From positions 32,946-96,945 of the forward strand of contig CAVHPP010000008.1 in assembly GCA_963638105.1 (NCBI GenBank): DNA of 64,000 nucleotides, written 5' to 3'. Positions 41,863 to 50,036 of this stretch are shown one piece after another (the stretch's first letter is position 1; each line of letters starts with the position of its first letter). The notes under the pieces were generated by a model that saw nothing but the letters and a program-made list of their open reading frames with translations, was not told the origin of the DNA and made no database searches. The stretch is from CAG-217 sp963638105 (GTDB taxonomy: Bacteria; Bacillota; Clostridia; Oscillospirales; Acutalibacteraceae). The translations under genes were made by a program, and so were the position numbers.

Positions 41863-42348
41863 CTAACGCTCTCCTTTACATCTTGCAATAATGTCATCTA
41901 AAATTTCTTTGGGCACAAAGGCGGAAATATCCCCGTCCAGACGGCACACTTCCTTCACCATACTGGAGGATAAAAACATATTCTCCCCCTTGGCGGTGAG
42001 GAACACCGTTTCCAGTTGCGGACACAGGCTTTTGTTGGTAAGCGCCTGCTGAAATTCGTACTCAAAATCAGACAGAGCGCGCAGCCCTTTTACCACAGCG
42101 GCCGCACCGGTTTGCTTGGCATAATCCACCAGCAGGCCGTCATAAGTATCAATTTGAATGTTCTCTGCGTGCAGGCAGCGGCGAATCAGCCGGCAACGCT
42201 CCTCTACGGTAAAGAGGCCGTCCTGCTTGGCACTGTTTTGCATCACCAGTACCGTCACCTGATCAAACAGGCCGGCGGCGCGTTCAATAATGTCTAAATG
42301 CCCCAAGGTCACCGGGTCAAAGCTGCCCGGGCAAATGGCTGTTTTCAT
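41863..42348 (-). CDS. coaD: Phosphopantetheine adenylyltransferase
   Basis: A 161-residue cytosolic nucleotidyltransferase that makes dephospho-CoA, the penultimate step of CoA synthesis. AICPGSFDPVTLGHLDII carries the (T/H)xGH motif; VVKGLRALSDFEYEFQQ and ENMFLSSSMVKEV complete the active site. It overlaps rsmD by 4 bp (ATGA), the common Firmicute order rsmD-coaD. Confidence 0.95.
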   Translation of the reverse strand: MKTAICPGSFDPVTLGHLDIIERAAGLFDQVTVLVMQNSAKQDGLFTVEERCRLIRRCLHAENIQIDTYDGLLVDYAKQTGAAAVVKGLRALSDFEYEFQQALTNKSLCPQLETVFLTAKGENMFLSSSMVKEVCRLDGDISAFVPKEILDDIIARCKGER

Positions 42349-42899
42349 TCTGCCAAATCCTTTCCGCGAAGATACAGGGCGATCTTGGTTTTGCCGTGGC
42401 GACGCTCCCGATCCAGTACGAAAGGGCCTACCTGGGCCGGCAGTTCCTCATCCCGCCCGGACTCGCACACCACCATGGCGTCATCAGACAGCCGAGGCAC
42501 CAGTGCGGGCAGCACCCGCTGCAAAATGCCCTTGCCGTAAGGTGGGTCCAGCAGCACCAAATCATAGGTCCCGCTGCGGTTTAAGAACGACACAGCGTCG
42601 GAAAAAACCACATTCGCCTGCTCCTCCAGCCGGCAGTGGGCCAAATTCCGCTCCACCACCTGCTTGGCAGCACGGTTGTTCTCCACAAAAGTACAACTGC
42701 GGGCGCCGCGAGACAACGCCTCAATCCCCAGTTGGCCGGAACCGGCAAACAGATCCAGCACACGGCGCCCCTCAATATCAAATTGGATCATAGAGAACAA
42801 CGCCTCTTTGACGGATTCTGTTGTAGGTCTGGTCACATCTTCACCGGGCAGGGTCTCTAACCGTCTGCCCCGTGCGGAACCGGTAATTACTCGCATCAT
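42345..42899 (-). CDS. rsmD: 16S rRNA (guanine966-N2)-methyltransferase RsmD
   Basis: A 184-residue SAM-dependent methyltransferase. RVITGSARGRRLETLPG at the start, TTESVKEALFSMI, LDLFAGSGQLGIEALSRGA (SAM site) and LLDPPYGKG (catalytic DPPY) are characteristic. It precedes coaD with a 4-bp overlap and has its own promoter at 42932-42960. Two Met codons occur at the start; either would work. Confidence 0.94.
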   Translation of the reverse strand: MMRVITGSARGRRLETLPGEDVTRPTTESVKEALFSMIQFDIEGRRVLDLFAGSGQLGIEALSRGARSCTFVENNRAAKQVVERNLAHCRLEEQANVVFSDAVSFLNRSGTYDLVLLDPPYGKGILQRVLPALVPRLSDDAMVVCESGRDEELPAQVGPFVLDRERRHGKTKIALYLRGKDLAE

Positions 42900-42931
42900 T
42901 GTGCAACATTCCTTAATTTTATACGACTATC

Positions 42932-42960
42932 ATTATACAGTCATCCGCACCGTTCGTCAA
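42932..42960 (-). promoter_or_regulatory. Sigma-A-type promoter for rsmD-coaD
   Basis: On the minus strand TTGACG (42955-42960) and TATAAT (42932-42937) with 17-base spacing. Confidence 0.75.
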
Positions 42961-43003
42961 GTCGCCCGGCGGGATTTTTACGATTTGTAATAAATGCCGG
43001 TGC

Positions 43004-44836
43004 TTATTCCGCCGCCGTCTCATTGTGGTAATAGGCGTAAACGGCCTTAGCGTTTGCCCGGGAAATACCGGGCACGGCAGCCAGCTGCTCCTGAGTAGCC
43101 TCCCGCACGGCGGTCACGGTTTTCAGCGCCTTCAGCAAAGCCTTGGCCTTGGCGGGGCCGATACCCTCAATCTGCAATAAAGTGGAATTGAACGCAGATT
43201 TTTTGTGCTTTTGGTGGTGGTAGCTGACCGCAAAGCGGTGCACCTCCTCCTGTATGGAAGACACCAAGGTGAAGGATTGTCGGTTGGCGTTGATTTGAAT
43301 TTCACCACCGCCTGTGGAAATGGCCCGGGTGCGGTGCTTGCTGTCCTTGACCATACCGAACACCGGCACATCAATGTGCATACCGGCCAGCACCGGCAAC
43401 ACCGCATGCACCTGCGCGTCGCCGCCGTCCAGCAAAATCAAATCCGGTAGGATCTTAAAGGTGCTGTCCTCCGGATCCTCCCGGTAATGGGTAAAGCGCC
43501 GCTGCAGCACCTCCTGCATAGAACCTACATCGTTTTGACCGTCAAATCCCTTAATGGCAAATTTTTTGTACGCTTTCTTCATGGGGCGGCCGTTGTGGAA
43601 CACCACCATGCCCGCCACATTATCCGCACCAAAGGTGTGAGAAATATCATAGGACTCAATATATTCCGGTGCCTGGGGCAATCCCAGCAGCTGCGCCAAC
43701 TCCTCCAGGGCGGCGAACTCTCGCCCTAAGCGCCCGGCGTTCTGCGCCAGATGCTCGTTGGCGTTCTTGATACACAACTGCACAATGGACAAGTGCTCCC
43801 CTTTTTGCGGGTGGATCAGACTGACTTTTTTGCCCCGCTTATCCTCCAGCCAGGCAAGCAGCAGTTCCTCGTCCTCCAGCGCTCCGTCCAAAGCGATCCG
43901 GGCAGGCACCCGATCCCGCATAGAGTAGTACCGCTCGATCAGCGCACTGCGGGCGGCAGGCAGATCCTCCGGCGGGTCCAGCAGCCAGTGCTCGCTGTCC
44001 GTCAAGCGACCGTTTTCAAAGCGGATCACCTCAAAGCAAGCCTTTTTCCCGGCGATCACCAGAGCAAACACATCCTCCTCCGGCACATTGATGGACACTA
44101 CTTTTTGCCGTTCGTCCAAATTACGAATGGCCTTAATCCGATCCCGCAGCTTGGCAGCCTCTTCAAATTCCATGGCCGCACTGCACGCCTGCATACGGGC
44201 AGTCAATTCCTTCACTGCCTTGGCGCTGCCGCCCTTTAAGAAATCCACTGCATCTGCAATATTGGCGGCAAAGTCAGACTTGCTGATCCGACCGGCACAA
44301 GGCGCGGAACAAATGCCCATAAAGCCGTTCAGGCAGGGGCGAGATTTGCCGTAATCTCGGGGGAATTGCTTATTGCACCGGGGCAATTTGTAAATCTTTA
44401 AGGTCTCCTCCACCGCCTGCTTCACGGAATAGCCGGAGGTGTACGGCCCTAAGTAGCTGCTGCCGTCCTCCGTCATCTGCTTGCACTCGCTGATCTTAGA
44501 GAACGGCGGCGGGGTGATCTTGATATAATTATACCCCTTATCATCCTTTAGCAGGATATTGTACTTGGGCTGGTGCTGCTTGATCAGCGAGCACTCCAGC
44601 ACCAGCGCCTCAAACTCGCTGTCACACAGGATATAATCAAAATCATCGGCGTGTTCCACCATACGGATCACCTTTAAGGTGTGGTTGGTGTGGGAGCCAA
44701 AGTAGGAAGACACCCGGTTTTTTAACGCCTTGGCCTTGCCGATATAAATGATCTTTTTGCTCTTATCCTTCATAATGTACACGCCCGGGCTGGTGGGCAG
44801 TGCCATTGCTTTTCTACGCAGTTCTTTCTCAGTCAA
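43004..44836 (-). CDS. uvrC: Excinuclease ABC subunit C
   Basis: A 610-residue nucleotide-excision-repair endonuclease making both incisions around a lesion with UvrAB. The N-terminal GIY-YIG domain shows SPGVYIMKDKSKKIIYIGKA; a UVR segment (AACSAAMEFEEAAKLRDRI region) binds UvrB; the RNase-H-like C-terminal nuclease contains SYDISHTFGADNVAGMVVF and DLILLDGGDAQV; two helix-hairpin-helix motifs (EGIGPAKAKALLKAL; VPGISRANAKAVYAY) close the protein. The start is TTG 44834-44836. Complete and of normal length. Confidence 0.96.
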   Translation of the reverse strand: MTEKELRRKAMALPTSPGVYIMKDKSKKIIYIGKAKALKNRVSSYFGSHTNHTLKVIRMVEHADDFDYILCDSEFEALVLECSLIKQHQPKYNILLKDDKGYNYIKITPPPFSKISECKQMTEDGSSYLGPYTSGYSVKQAVEETLKIYKLPRCNKQFPRDYGKSRPCLNGFMGICSAPCAGRISKSDFAANIADAVDFLKGGSAKAVKELTARMQACSAAMEFEEAAKLRDRIKAIRNLDERQKVVSINVPEEDVFALVIAGKKACFEVIRFENGRLTDSEHWLLDPPEDLPAARSALIERYYSMRDRVPARIALDGALEDEELLLAWLEDKRGKKVSLIHPQKGEHLSIVQLCIKNANEHLAQNAGRLGREFAALEELAQLLGLPQAPEYIESYDISHTFGADNVAGMVVFHNGRPMKKAYKKFAIKGFDGQNDVGSMQEVLQRRFTHYREDPEDSTFKILPDLILLDGGDAQVHAVLPVLAGMHIDVPVFGMVKDSKHRTRAISTGGGEIQINANRQSFTLVSSIQEEVHRFAVSYHHQKHKKSAFNSTLLQIEGIGPAKAKALLKALKTVTAVREATQEQLAAVPGISRANAKAVYAYYHNETAAE

Positions 44837-44855
44837 TGCAGATCACCATAAAAAA

Positions 44856-44882
44856 ATGCGGAGAAAAGACTTCTCCGCATAC
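44856..44882 (-). terminator. Intrinsic terminator after the HPr gene
   Basis: ATGCGGAGAA and TTCTCCGCAT form a perfect 10-bp stem; on the minus strand TTTTTTTATGG follows. Confidence 0.9.
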
Positions 44883-44903
44883 ACTGTTCGTATTGTGTGG
44901 CCG

Positions 44904-45167
44904 TTACTCGGTAAAGCCGCTCTTGACCAGGGCTACCAAACCCTCCACAGCTTCTTCCTCATCGGAACCGTCGGCGATGATGCGGATATCCGTGCCGCCC
45001 ATAATACCGAGAGAAAGCACGCCCAACAGGCTCTTTGCATTCACGCGGCGCTCTTCCTTCTCTACCCAAATAGAGGACTTGTACTCGTTTGCCTTCTGAA
45101 TAAAGAAAGTGGCGGGACGCGCATGCAGGCCAACCTGATTTTCCACCTTAACATCTTTCACGAACAT
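44904..45167 (-). CDS. ptsH: Phosphocarrier protein HPr
   Basis: An 87-residue HPr-family protein. VGLHARPATFF contains the phosphorylatable His15, and NAKSLLGVLSLGI contains the regulatory Ser46 region used by HPr kinase in Firmicutes. The presence of His15 argues against Crh, where it is Gln. It carries phosphate from enzyme I to sugar-specific EII proteins and signals carbon status to CcpA. The gene stands alone with its own promoter and terminator; ptsI is not adjacent, as in many Clostridia. Confidence 0.93.
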   Translation of the reverse strand: MFVKDVKVENQVGLHARPATFFIQKANEYKSSIWVEKEERRVNAKSLLGVLSLGIMGGTDIRIIADGSDEEEAVEGLVALVKSGFTE

Positions 45168-45244
45168 AGTGATTACCTCGCTTAACTCATATACACATTT
45201 TATGGATTTGGGCCGAAAGTCGTCTCGACCCCAGTACTTTATAT

Positions 45245-45272
45245 ATTATACCATTAAAGTCCGTTCGGTCAA
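45245..45272 (-). promoter_or_regulatory. Sigma-A-type promoter for the HPr gene
   Basis: On the minus strand TTGACC (45267-45272) and TATAAT (45245-45250) with 16-base spacing. Confidence 0.75.
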
Positions 45273-45341
45273 CGCCTTGGGGCAAACTTCGTCTGTATTG
45301 TTAATTGGGTACAAAATTTTTCAGCCCCATTTGTGCAAAAT

Positions 45342-46088
45342 TCACAGAATTTTATTTGCTTTCAGCGTTTCCAAAAACTTCTTGTCCGCTTTTGTCAAAT
45401 CCGCTCGTTCCAAGAGATCCGGCCGCCGCTCCAAGGTACGCTGCAAGGACTGCTGCCGCCGCCACTTGGCAATGTTGGCATGGTGGCCGGAAAGCAGCAC
45501 CTCCGGCACCTCTCTGCCCCGCCACACCGGCGGGCGAGTGTACTGGGGGTACTCCAGCAGGTTGTTATAATGGCTCTCCTCCTCAAAGCAGGCTGCGTCA
45601 GACAGCACGCCGGGCAGCAGGCGGGTCACACTGTCTGCCAGCACCAGCGCCGGCAGCTCGCCGCCGGTGAGCACATAGTCCCCTACGCTGATCTCCTCCG
45701 GCTGCAACTCCTGGATCACCCGCTCGTCAATGCCCTCATAATGACCGCACAGCAGCACCAGGTGCTCCATGCCTGCCAGTTCTTTCACCCGCTGCTGAGT
45801 CAGGGTCTTGCCTTGGGGGGTCAGATAAATCAAATGGTGGGGCACATCCCCCGCCCGCTCGCAAATGGCTTGGTAGCAGTCATATACCGGCTGGGTCTGC
45901 ATCACCATACCCATACCGCCGCCGTAGGGTGTATCGTCCACATTTCTGTACTTATTCTCTGTATAGGCCCGAATATCCGTGGCCTCGATCTCCACTTTCC
46001 CGGCCTTGCGTGCCCGGCCCACAATGCTCTCATCCAGCACGGCGCGGCACATATCCGGAAACAGGGTCATAATATCAATCCGCATCAA
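45342..46088 (-). CDS. trmD: tRNA (guanine37-N1)-methyltransferase TrmD
   Basis: A 248-residue SPOUT (knotted) methyltransferase that methylates G37 of tRNAs reading CNN codons and prevents frameshifting. MRIDIMTLFPDMCRAVL, DDTPYGGGMGMVMQTQPV, LCGHYEGIDERVI and VGDYVLTGGELPALVL form the conserved core. It overlaps rimM by 14 bp. In most Firmicutes rplS follows trmD; here the next gene is HPr with its own promoter, so rplS is elsewhere. Confidence 0.96.
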   Translation of the reverse strand: MMRIDIMTLFPDMCRAVLDESIVGRARKAGKVEIEATDIRAYTENKYRNVDDTPYGGGMGMVMQTQPVYDCYQAICERAGDVPHHLIYLTPQGKTLTQQRVKELAGMEHLVLLCGHYEGIDERVIQELQPEEISVGDYVLTGGELPALVLADSVTRLLPGVLSDAACFEEESHYNNLLEYPQYTRPPVWRGREVPEVLLSGHHANIAKWRRQQSLQRTLERRPDLLERADLTKADKKFLETLKANKIL

Positions 46089-46584
46089 AAAGTCCTTTCA
46101 TGGGGCGGATCTTTACCACCCCGGCGGCTACATCTTTCTCCACCACCACATCGTCAATGGCCGGCACCAGTGTGTGGGTCTTGCCCTGCTGCACATCGTA
46201 AATATCGCAGGAGCCGTAGTTCTGCACATCGGCGATCGTGCCATACTCGGTGCCGCTGTCTGCATCTATCACCAGACAGCCCAGCAGATCCTGAATATAG
46301 GTGCGCCCCTCCGGCAGCTTGCCGTCTGCCCGGTCGCCATACAGTACCTTGCCCTTGACGGTCTCTGCCTGCTCAATAGAGGTGATCTCCGCAAAGCGGA
46401 TAATGGCTCCCTGCTTTTGGGGGCGCAGGGCTGTTACATGCAGGGGGCACTGCCCATCCGGATCCAAATACAACACCTGAAAGCGGCGCAAGTAGTCCAG
46501 ATCATCACACCACAGGGTGAGCTTCATCTCCCCGCGGACACCGTGGGTATTGTTTAGCAGTCCAACTTCCAAATACTGTTTCAT
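46075..46584 (-). CDS. rimM: Ribosome maturation factor RimM
   Basis: A 169-residue protein that helps mature the 30S head. The N-terminal RimM domain shows EVGLLNNTHGVRGEMKLTLW and the C-terminal PRC-barrel includes YIQDLLGCLVIDADSG and LVPAIDDVVVEKDVAAGVV. ATG 46584 follows CGGAG; an upstream extension of 30 residues would cross the promoter and is rejected. It is transcribed from its own promoter (46615-46643), separated from khpA by the beta-mannosidase unit. Confidence 0.92.
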   Translation of the reverse strand: MKQYLEVGLLNNTHGVRGEMKLTLWCDDLDYLRRFQVLYLDPDGQCPLHVTALRPQKQGAIIRFAEITSIEQAETVKGKVLYGDRADGKLPEGRTYIQDLLGCLVIDADSGTEYGTIADVQNYGSCDIYDVQQGKTHTLVPAIDDVVVEKDVAAGVVKIRPMKGLFDAD

Positions 46585-46614
46585 AGCGGCTCCGTTTCTT
46601 TTTTTACTGCATTT

Positions 46615-46643
46615 ATTATATGCAAATGGCCGCCGATTGTCAA
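46615..46643 (-). promoter_or_regulatory. Sigma-A promoter for rimM-trmD
   Basis: On the minus strand TTGACA (46638-46643) and TATAAT (46615-46620), both perfect, with 17-base spacing. Confidence 0.85.
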
Positions 46644-46651
46644 ACCGGCGC

Positions 46652-46680
46652 AAAAAAGCGGCGCCACCGGGCACCGCTTT
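46652..46680 (-). terminator. Intrinsic terminator after the beta-mannosidase
   Basis: AAGCGGTGCC and GGCGCCGCTT pair (one G-U) on the minus strand, followed by TTTTTTG. Confidence 0.75.
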
Positions 46681-46749
46681 TGCTTATTTTGTTTGCACTT
46701 TCTCTTTTTTCCGGTTTTTCGTCTGTTGTTTTTCCGGATAGACGGCTTC

Positions 46750-49287
46750 TTACAGTTCGATATCCTTGCTCAACTTGCCGTGATGAATGGCGTTGGCAAT
46801 GTTCACAGGCGACAGATACACCTTGATCCGCTTGGCCGCTGCATGCAGCGGGTCCCGGTCAAAGGGCACATCGCTTAGGCTCTTGACCCGAATACTCTCC
46901 GCCAGCTGACGCAGGGTGCAGTCCGGGTCTGCCGCCAGGGTCACCGTGCGGCTTTGACCCGGCAGCAGATCAAAATAGTTGTCGCTAAAGGGTAACGAAG
47001 TGCGGCTGCTCTCCAAATACACCAGCCGGGCAAACCGGTCGGTGGTCACCGTCAGGCGCAGTTGGTCTTTTTGGATCTCCACCTTGGTGTGCAGCTTGGC
47101 GCCGGGCAGCTGCAAGCGCTTTTCCCGGTTGAAAAGCACCGTCTTTTGTTGCAGGCAGGCGCCGTTTTGCACCAGGCGCACCGCCAAACCGGTGCGGCGC
47201 AGGTCGTACTTTTTGCGCAGGGGCGCCATTTCCCGGGAAAAGGCCACCGCATTCTCCACCGGCGGCAACAACAGCTTCTTTCTCTCTTTCTCCAGCGTGC
47301 CGGTAACAAAGTCAAACAGTTCATACTCTACCGTCACCGCCCGGGAGGCGTTCAGGTCATTGAGCACATATACATCAAACCGGTCCTTGCTGTCCTCTAC
47401 CGACACGGACAGGGGCGCGTTAAACCGCCGCGCGCCGTATTGCAGAGCCTTGTAATTGCCGTAGTAGTCCAAACCGGACCAGGAGCACACGCCCCAGCAG
47501 TCGTTAAACTGCCAGTACATAGCCCCGTTGCACTGCCCCTTGTGGCGGCGCCAGTGCTCGGTGGCGTCTGCAATGCAGGTGTCCTGGGTCACCTGGGACA
47601 GATAGATATAATCCCAAAATCGCCGGGGCAAATGGAAGCGCGAGGCAATATAATACACCATCTTATCGTTGCCGCTGGCGCACTTTTGGTGCAGGTTAAA
47701 TACCGGGCTGTTCAGGGCATAGTCCCCGGGCTTTGCATACTGGCGAATGGCCTTGGCATCCGGCAGGCTCTCAAAGCCGAATTCGCTGCAAAAGCGGGTC
47801 ATTCGCTTGCGGTAATACTGCATAGGCTGCAAGCCGTGCCACACGCCCCACAGGTGGGTGTCGCCTACATTGTCGCTGTAAACGCCCTCATTATGGGCAA
47901 TGCCCACCGGCGAGCCGGGGGTGTAGGGTGTGTCCGGATCCTCCGCCCGAATTTCCGGCTCCAGGATCTCATAAAAGAACTTCTCTGTCCACTGCACATA
48001 CTTTTGCATGTGCACCCAGGCCATGTGCATATCCTCAATCTCATTATTGCCGCACCACACCGCCAAGCTGGGGTGGTGGCACAGCCGCTGCACCTGGGCG
48101 TGCACCTCGGTCTTTACATTCTCCAGGAATTCCGGCAGGAAGAAGGGGTACGCCTGGCAGGCAAAGCCAAAGTCCTGCCACACTAAAAGCCCCCGCCGGT
48201 CGCAGGCGTTATAAAACGCGTCAGACGCGTAGTAACCGCCGCCCCACACCCGCAGCATATTCAGGTTGGCGAACTGGGCAGCGTCCAGCAGTGCCTCTAA
48301 CTTTTTGTCGTCAAAGCGGGTAATAAAGCTGTCCGGCGGGATCAAATTGGAGCCTTTGATAAACAGGGGCACGCCGTTTAACCGGAACTGGAAATTCATA
48401 CCGTATTGGTCCCGCTCCCGGTTCAATTCAATGGTGCGCAAACCCACACGCTTTTCCGCCCGGTCCAGCTCTTTTTCTTTCGCCGTCAGCACCGCCGATA
48501 CCGTGTACAAGGGCTGGCTGTCCTTGCCGGACAGTTCTCGAGTCCACCACAGCTCCGGCTTCTCAATTTCGAACACAGCCTCGGTGCCATTTTCCGTCAG
48601 CACCGTGCCGTCCGGGCAGGTCACCTGCAAGGAGCAGGTACAGTCACCGTACTGCTCCACTTGGGCTTTGGCGGTAATCACCGCCCCATTGCCTTGCAGC
48701 TGCTGGCGCACGGAAAGCTGTGCCACCCGTGCCGTATGCACAAAATCCAGCCCGATTTCCTTGGTAATACCGCTCACCGGCAGCACCGGGCCCCAGTCCC
48801 AGCCAAAGTGGCACTGGGGTTTACGAATATGGACAATGCCGTTTTGGCCGTTGGAGTTCATAGGGGTCATACATTTTTTGTATGCCGCGCTCACATACTC
48901 CACCGGTGAATAAAAACGCACGGTCAGGGTGTTCTCCCCTGCCTGCAAGATCTCTTTTACCGGCACCCGGTAAGGCACAAAGCAGTTTTTGCCTTGCAGC
49001 ACCCGGTGACCGTTGAGCACTACATCACAAATGGTGTCCAGCATATCACAGCGCAGGTACACTGCGTCCGCTTGCAATTCTTCCGCCGCTACAGTAAACT
49101 GCTTTTCGTATACCCAGTCGGCGTGGCCGACCCAGCCTACTTCTTTTTCGTTCATACCCACAAACGGGTCCGGGATCTTGCCGGCTGCCATCAGGTCTAA
49201 GAAATTGCAGCCCGGCACCTTGGCCGGCATCCAGTCGCCCTGATCCGCCCGGCGAAAACGCCAGTCCCCGGTTAATGTTTTATACAT
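46750..49287 (-). CDS. Beta-mannosidase, glycoside hydrolase family 2
   Basis: An 845-residue cytosolic enzyme (no signal peptide) that removes beta-linked mannose from short manno-oligosaccharides or N-glycan cores. Domain order is the GH2 one: sugar-binding jelly roll (1-185, GDWRFRRADQGDW), immunoglobulin-like domain, then TIM barrel with MLRVWGGGYYASDAFYNACD, VWCGNNEIED (acid/base Glu416) and FCSEFGFESLP (nucleophile Glu502), then C-terminal beta domains. HFGWDWGPVLPVSGI is typical of beta-mannosidases rather than galactosidases. It has its own promoter and terminator and splits a translation-related gene series. With the GH38 enzyme it could clear both linkages of N-glycan mannose. Confidence 0.92.
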   Translation of the reverse strand: MYKTLTGDWRFRRADQGDWMPAKVPGCNFLDLMAAGKIPDPFVGMNEKEVGWVGHADWVYEKQFTVAAEELQADAVYLRCDMLDTICDVVLNGHRVLQGKNCFVPYRVPVKEILQAGENTLTVRFYSPVEYVSAAYKKCMTPMNSNGQNGIVHIRKPQCHFGWDWGPVLPVSGITKEIGLDFVHTARVAQLSVRQQLQGNGAVITAKAQVEQYGDCTCSLQVTCPDGTVLTENGTEAVFEIEKPELWWTRELSGKDSQPLYTVSAVLTAKEKELDRAEKRVGLRTIELNRERDQYGMNFQFRLNGVPLFIKGSNLIPPDSFITRFDDKKLEALLDAAQFANLNMLRVWGGGYYASDAFYNACDRRGLLVWQDFGFACQAYPFFLPEFLENVKTEVHAQVQRLCHHPSLAVWCGNNEIEDMHMAWVHMQKYVQWTEKFFYEILEPEIRAEDPDTPYTPGSPVGIAHNEGVYSDNVGDTHLWGVWHGLQPMQYYRKRMTRFCSEFGFESLPDAKAIRQYAKPGDYALNSPVFNLHQKCASGNDKMVYYIASRFHLPRRFWDYIYLSQVTQDTCIADATEHWRRHKGQCNGAMYWQFNDCWGVCSWSGLDYYGNYKALQYGARRFNAPLSVSVEDSKDRFDVYVLNDLNASRAVTVEYELFDFVTGTLEKERKKLLLPPVENAVAFSREMAPLRKKYDLRRTGLAVRLVQNGACLQQKTVLFNREKRLQLPGAKLHTKVEIQKDQLRLTVTTDRFARLVYLESSRTSLPFSDNYFDLLPGQSRTVTLAADPDCTLRQLAESIRVKSLSDVPFDRDPLHAAAKRIKVYLSPVNIANAIHHGKLSKDIEL

Positions 49288-49326
49288 CGGTATTCCCCCT
49301 AAATGTCAAGTTTTGCTATTTTATTT

Positions 49327-49355
49327 ATTATACCTAAACCTACATGTAAAGTCAA
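49327..49355 (-). promoter_or_regulatory. Sigma-A-type promoter for the beta-mannosidase
   Basis: On the minus strand TTGACT (49350-49355) and TATAAT (49327-49332) with 17-base spacing. Confidence 0.75.
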
Positions 49356-49395
49356 AGCAGGAATACAGCGCGCTGTCAAAACTTTTGTAGACAGA

Positions 49396-49433
49396 GAAAA
49401 AGGGCCTGTGCCGATGCACAGGTCCTTTTTGTT
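49396..49433 (-). terminator. Intrinsic terminator after khpA
   Basis: AGGGCCTGTGC and GCACAGGTCCT form an 11-bp stem with one G-U pair and a CGAT loop; U-runs occur on both sides. It ends the ylxM-ffh-rpsP-khpA unit. Confidence 0.88.
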
Positions 49434-49445
49434 TACGCTTTTTGA

Positions 49446-49679
49446 TCAGTCGATCTCCACCGCAATTTTCTCGTCGCAGCGGGTGGCGGCAGCGCGCATA
49501 ACCACGCGAATGGCCTTTGCAATACGGCCCTGCTTGCCGATGACCCGACCCATATCACTCTCTGCTACATGCAGGTGATACACGATCACGCCCTCTTCGT
49601 CCGGCTGATCCACCTCTACCGTGACAGCGTCCGGCTGATCCACCAAACCACGGGTGATGGCTACCAATAGTTCTTCCAA
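49446..49679 (-). CDS. khpA: KH-domain RNA-binding protein KhpA
   Basis: A 77-residue single KH domain. SDMGRVIGKQGRIAKAIRVV contains the GxxG loop (GKQG) that contacts RNA. KhpA usually pairs with KhpB/Jag and binds small RNAs and mRNAs, influencing cell elongation and division. It follows rpsP by 44 bp, the normal Firmicute order, and is the last gene before the terminator at 49396-49433. Confidence 0.93.
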   Translation of the reverse strand: MEELLVAITRGLVDQPDAVTVEVDQPDEEGVIVYHLHVAESDMGRVIGKQGRIAKAIRVVMRAAATRCDEKIAVEID

Positions 49680-49723
49680 GAAAACACCTCCATATTAGTT
49701 CTTGCAAACGGGCAAAGAACTAA

Positions 49724-49966
49724 TTATAAAATGCCTTCCTTCTTCAGAATAGCCTTCACAGTGTCGGTGGGCTGTGCGCCGTTGGCGATCCACTTCTTAG
49801 CCTTCTCGCCGTCAATCTTCACCTCAGCGGGATCCACCATGGTGTTGTAAGTGCCGATCTCCTCAATGAAGCGACCGTTGCGGGGATATCTGGAATCTGC
49901 CACAACTACACGATAGAACGGTGCCTTCTTTGCGCCCATGCGGCGCAGTCTGATTTTTACTGCCAT
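49724..49966 (-). CDS. rpsP: 30S ribosomal protein S16
   Basis: An 80-residue ribosomal protein: AVKIRLRRMGAKKAPFYR at the start and VVADSRYPRNGRFIEEIG are diagnostic. ATG 49964-49966 follows GGAGGTAACAAAA; an upstream in-frame extension of 27 hydrophobic residues is not part of S16. It lies between ffh and khpA, as in Bacillus and most Clostridia. Confidence 0.97.
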   Translation of the reverse strand: MAVKIRLRRMGAKKAPFYRVVVADSRYPRNGRFIEEIGTYNTMVDPAEVKIDGEKAKKWIANGAQPTDTVKAILKKEGIL

Positions 49967-50036
49967 TTTTGTTACCTCCGTAAAAATAAGTAATAATGAA
50001 TTTATATAACCAAAATGCTTTTGGCAATAGATAAAG

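Noticed and set aside
44904..45167. Crh-type regulator instead of HPr
   Set aside because: The phosphorylatable His in GLHARPA is present; Crh has Gln there.
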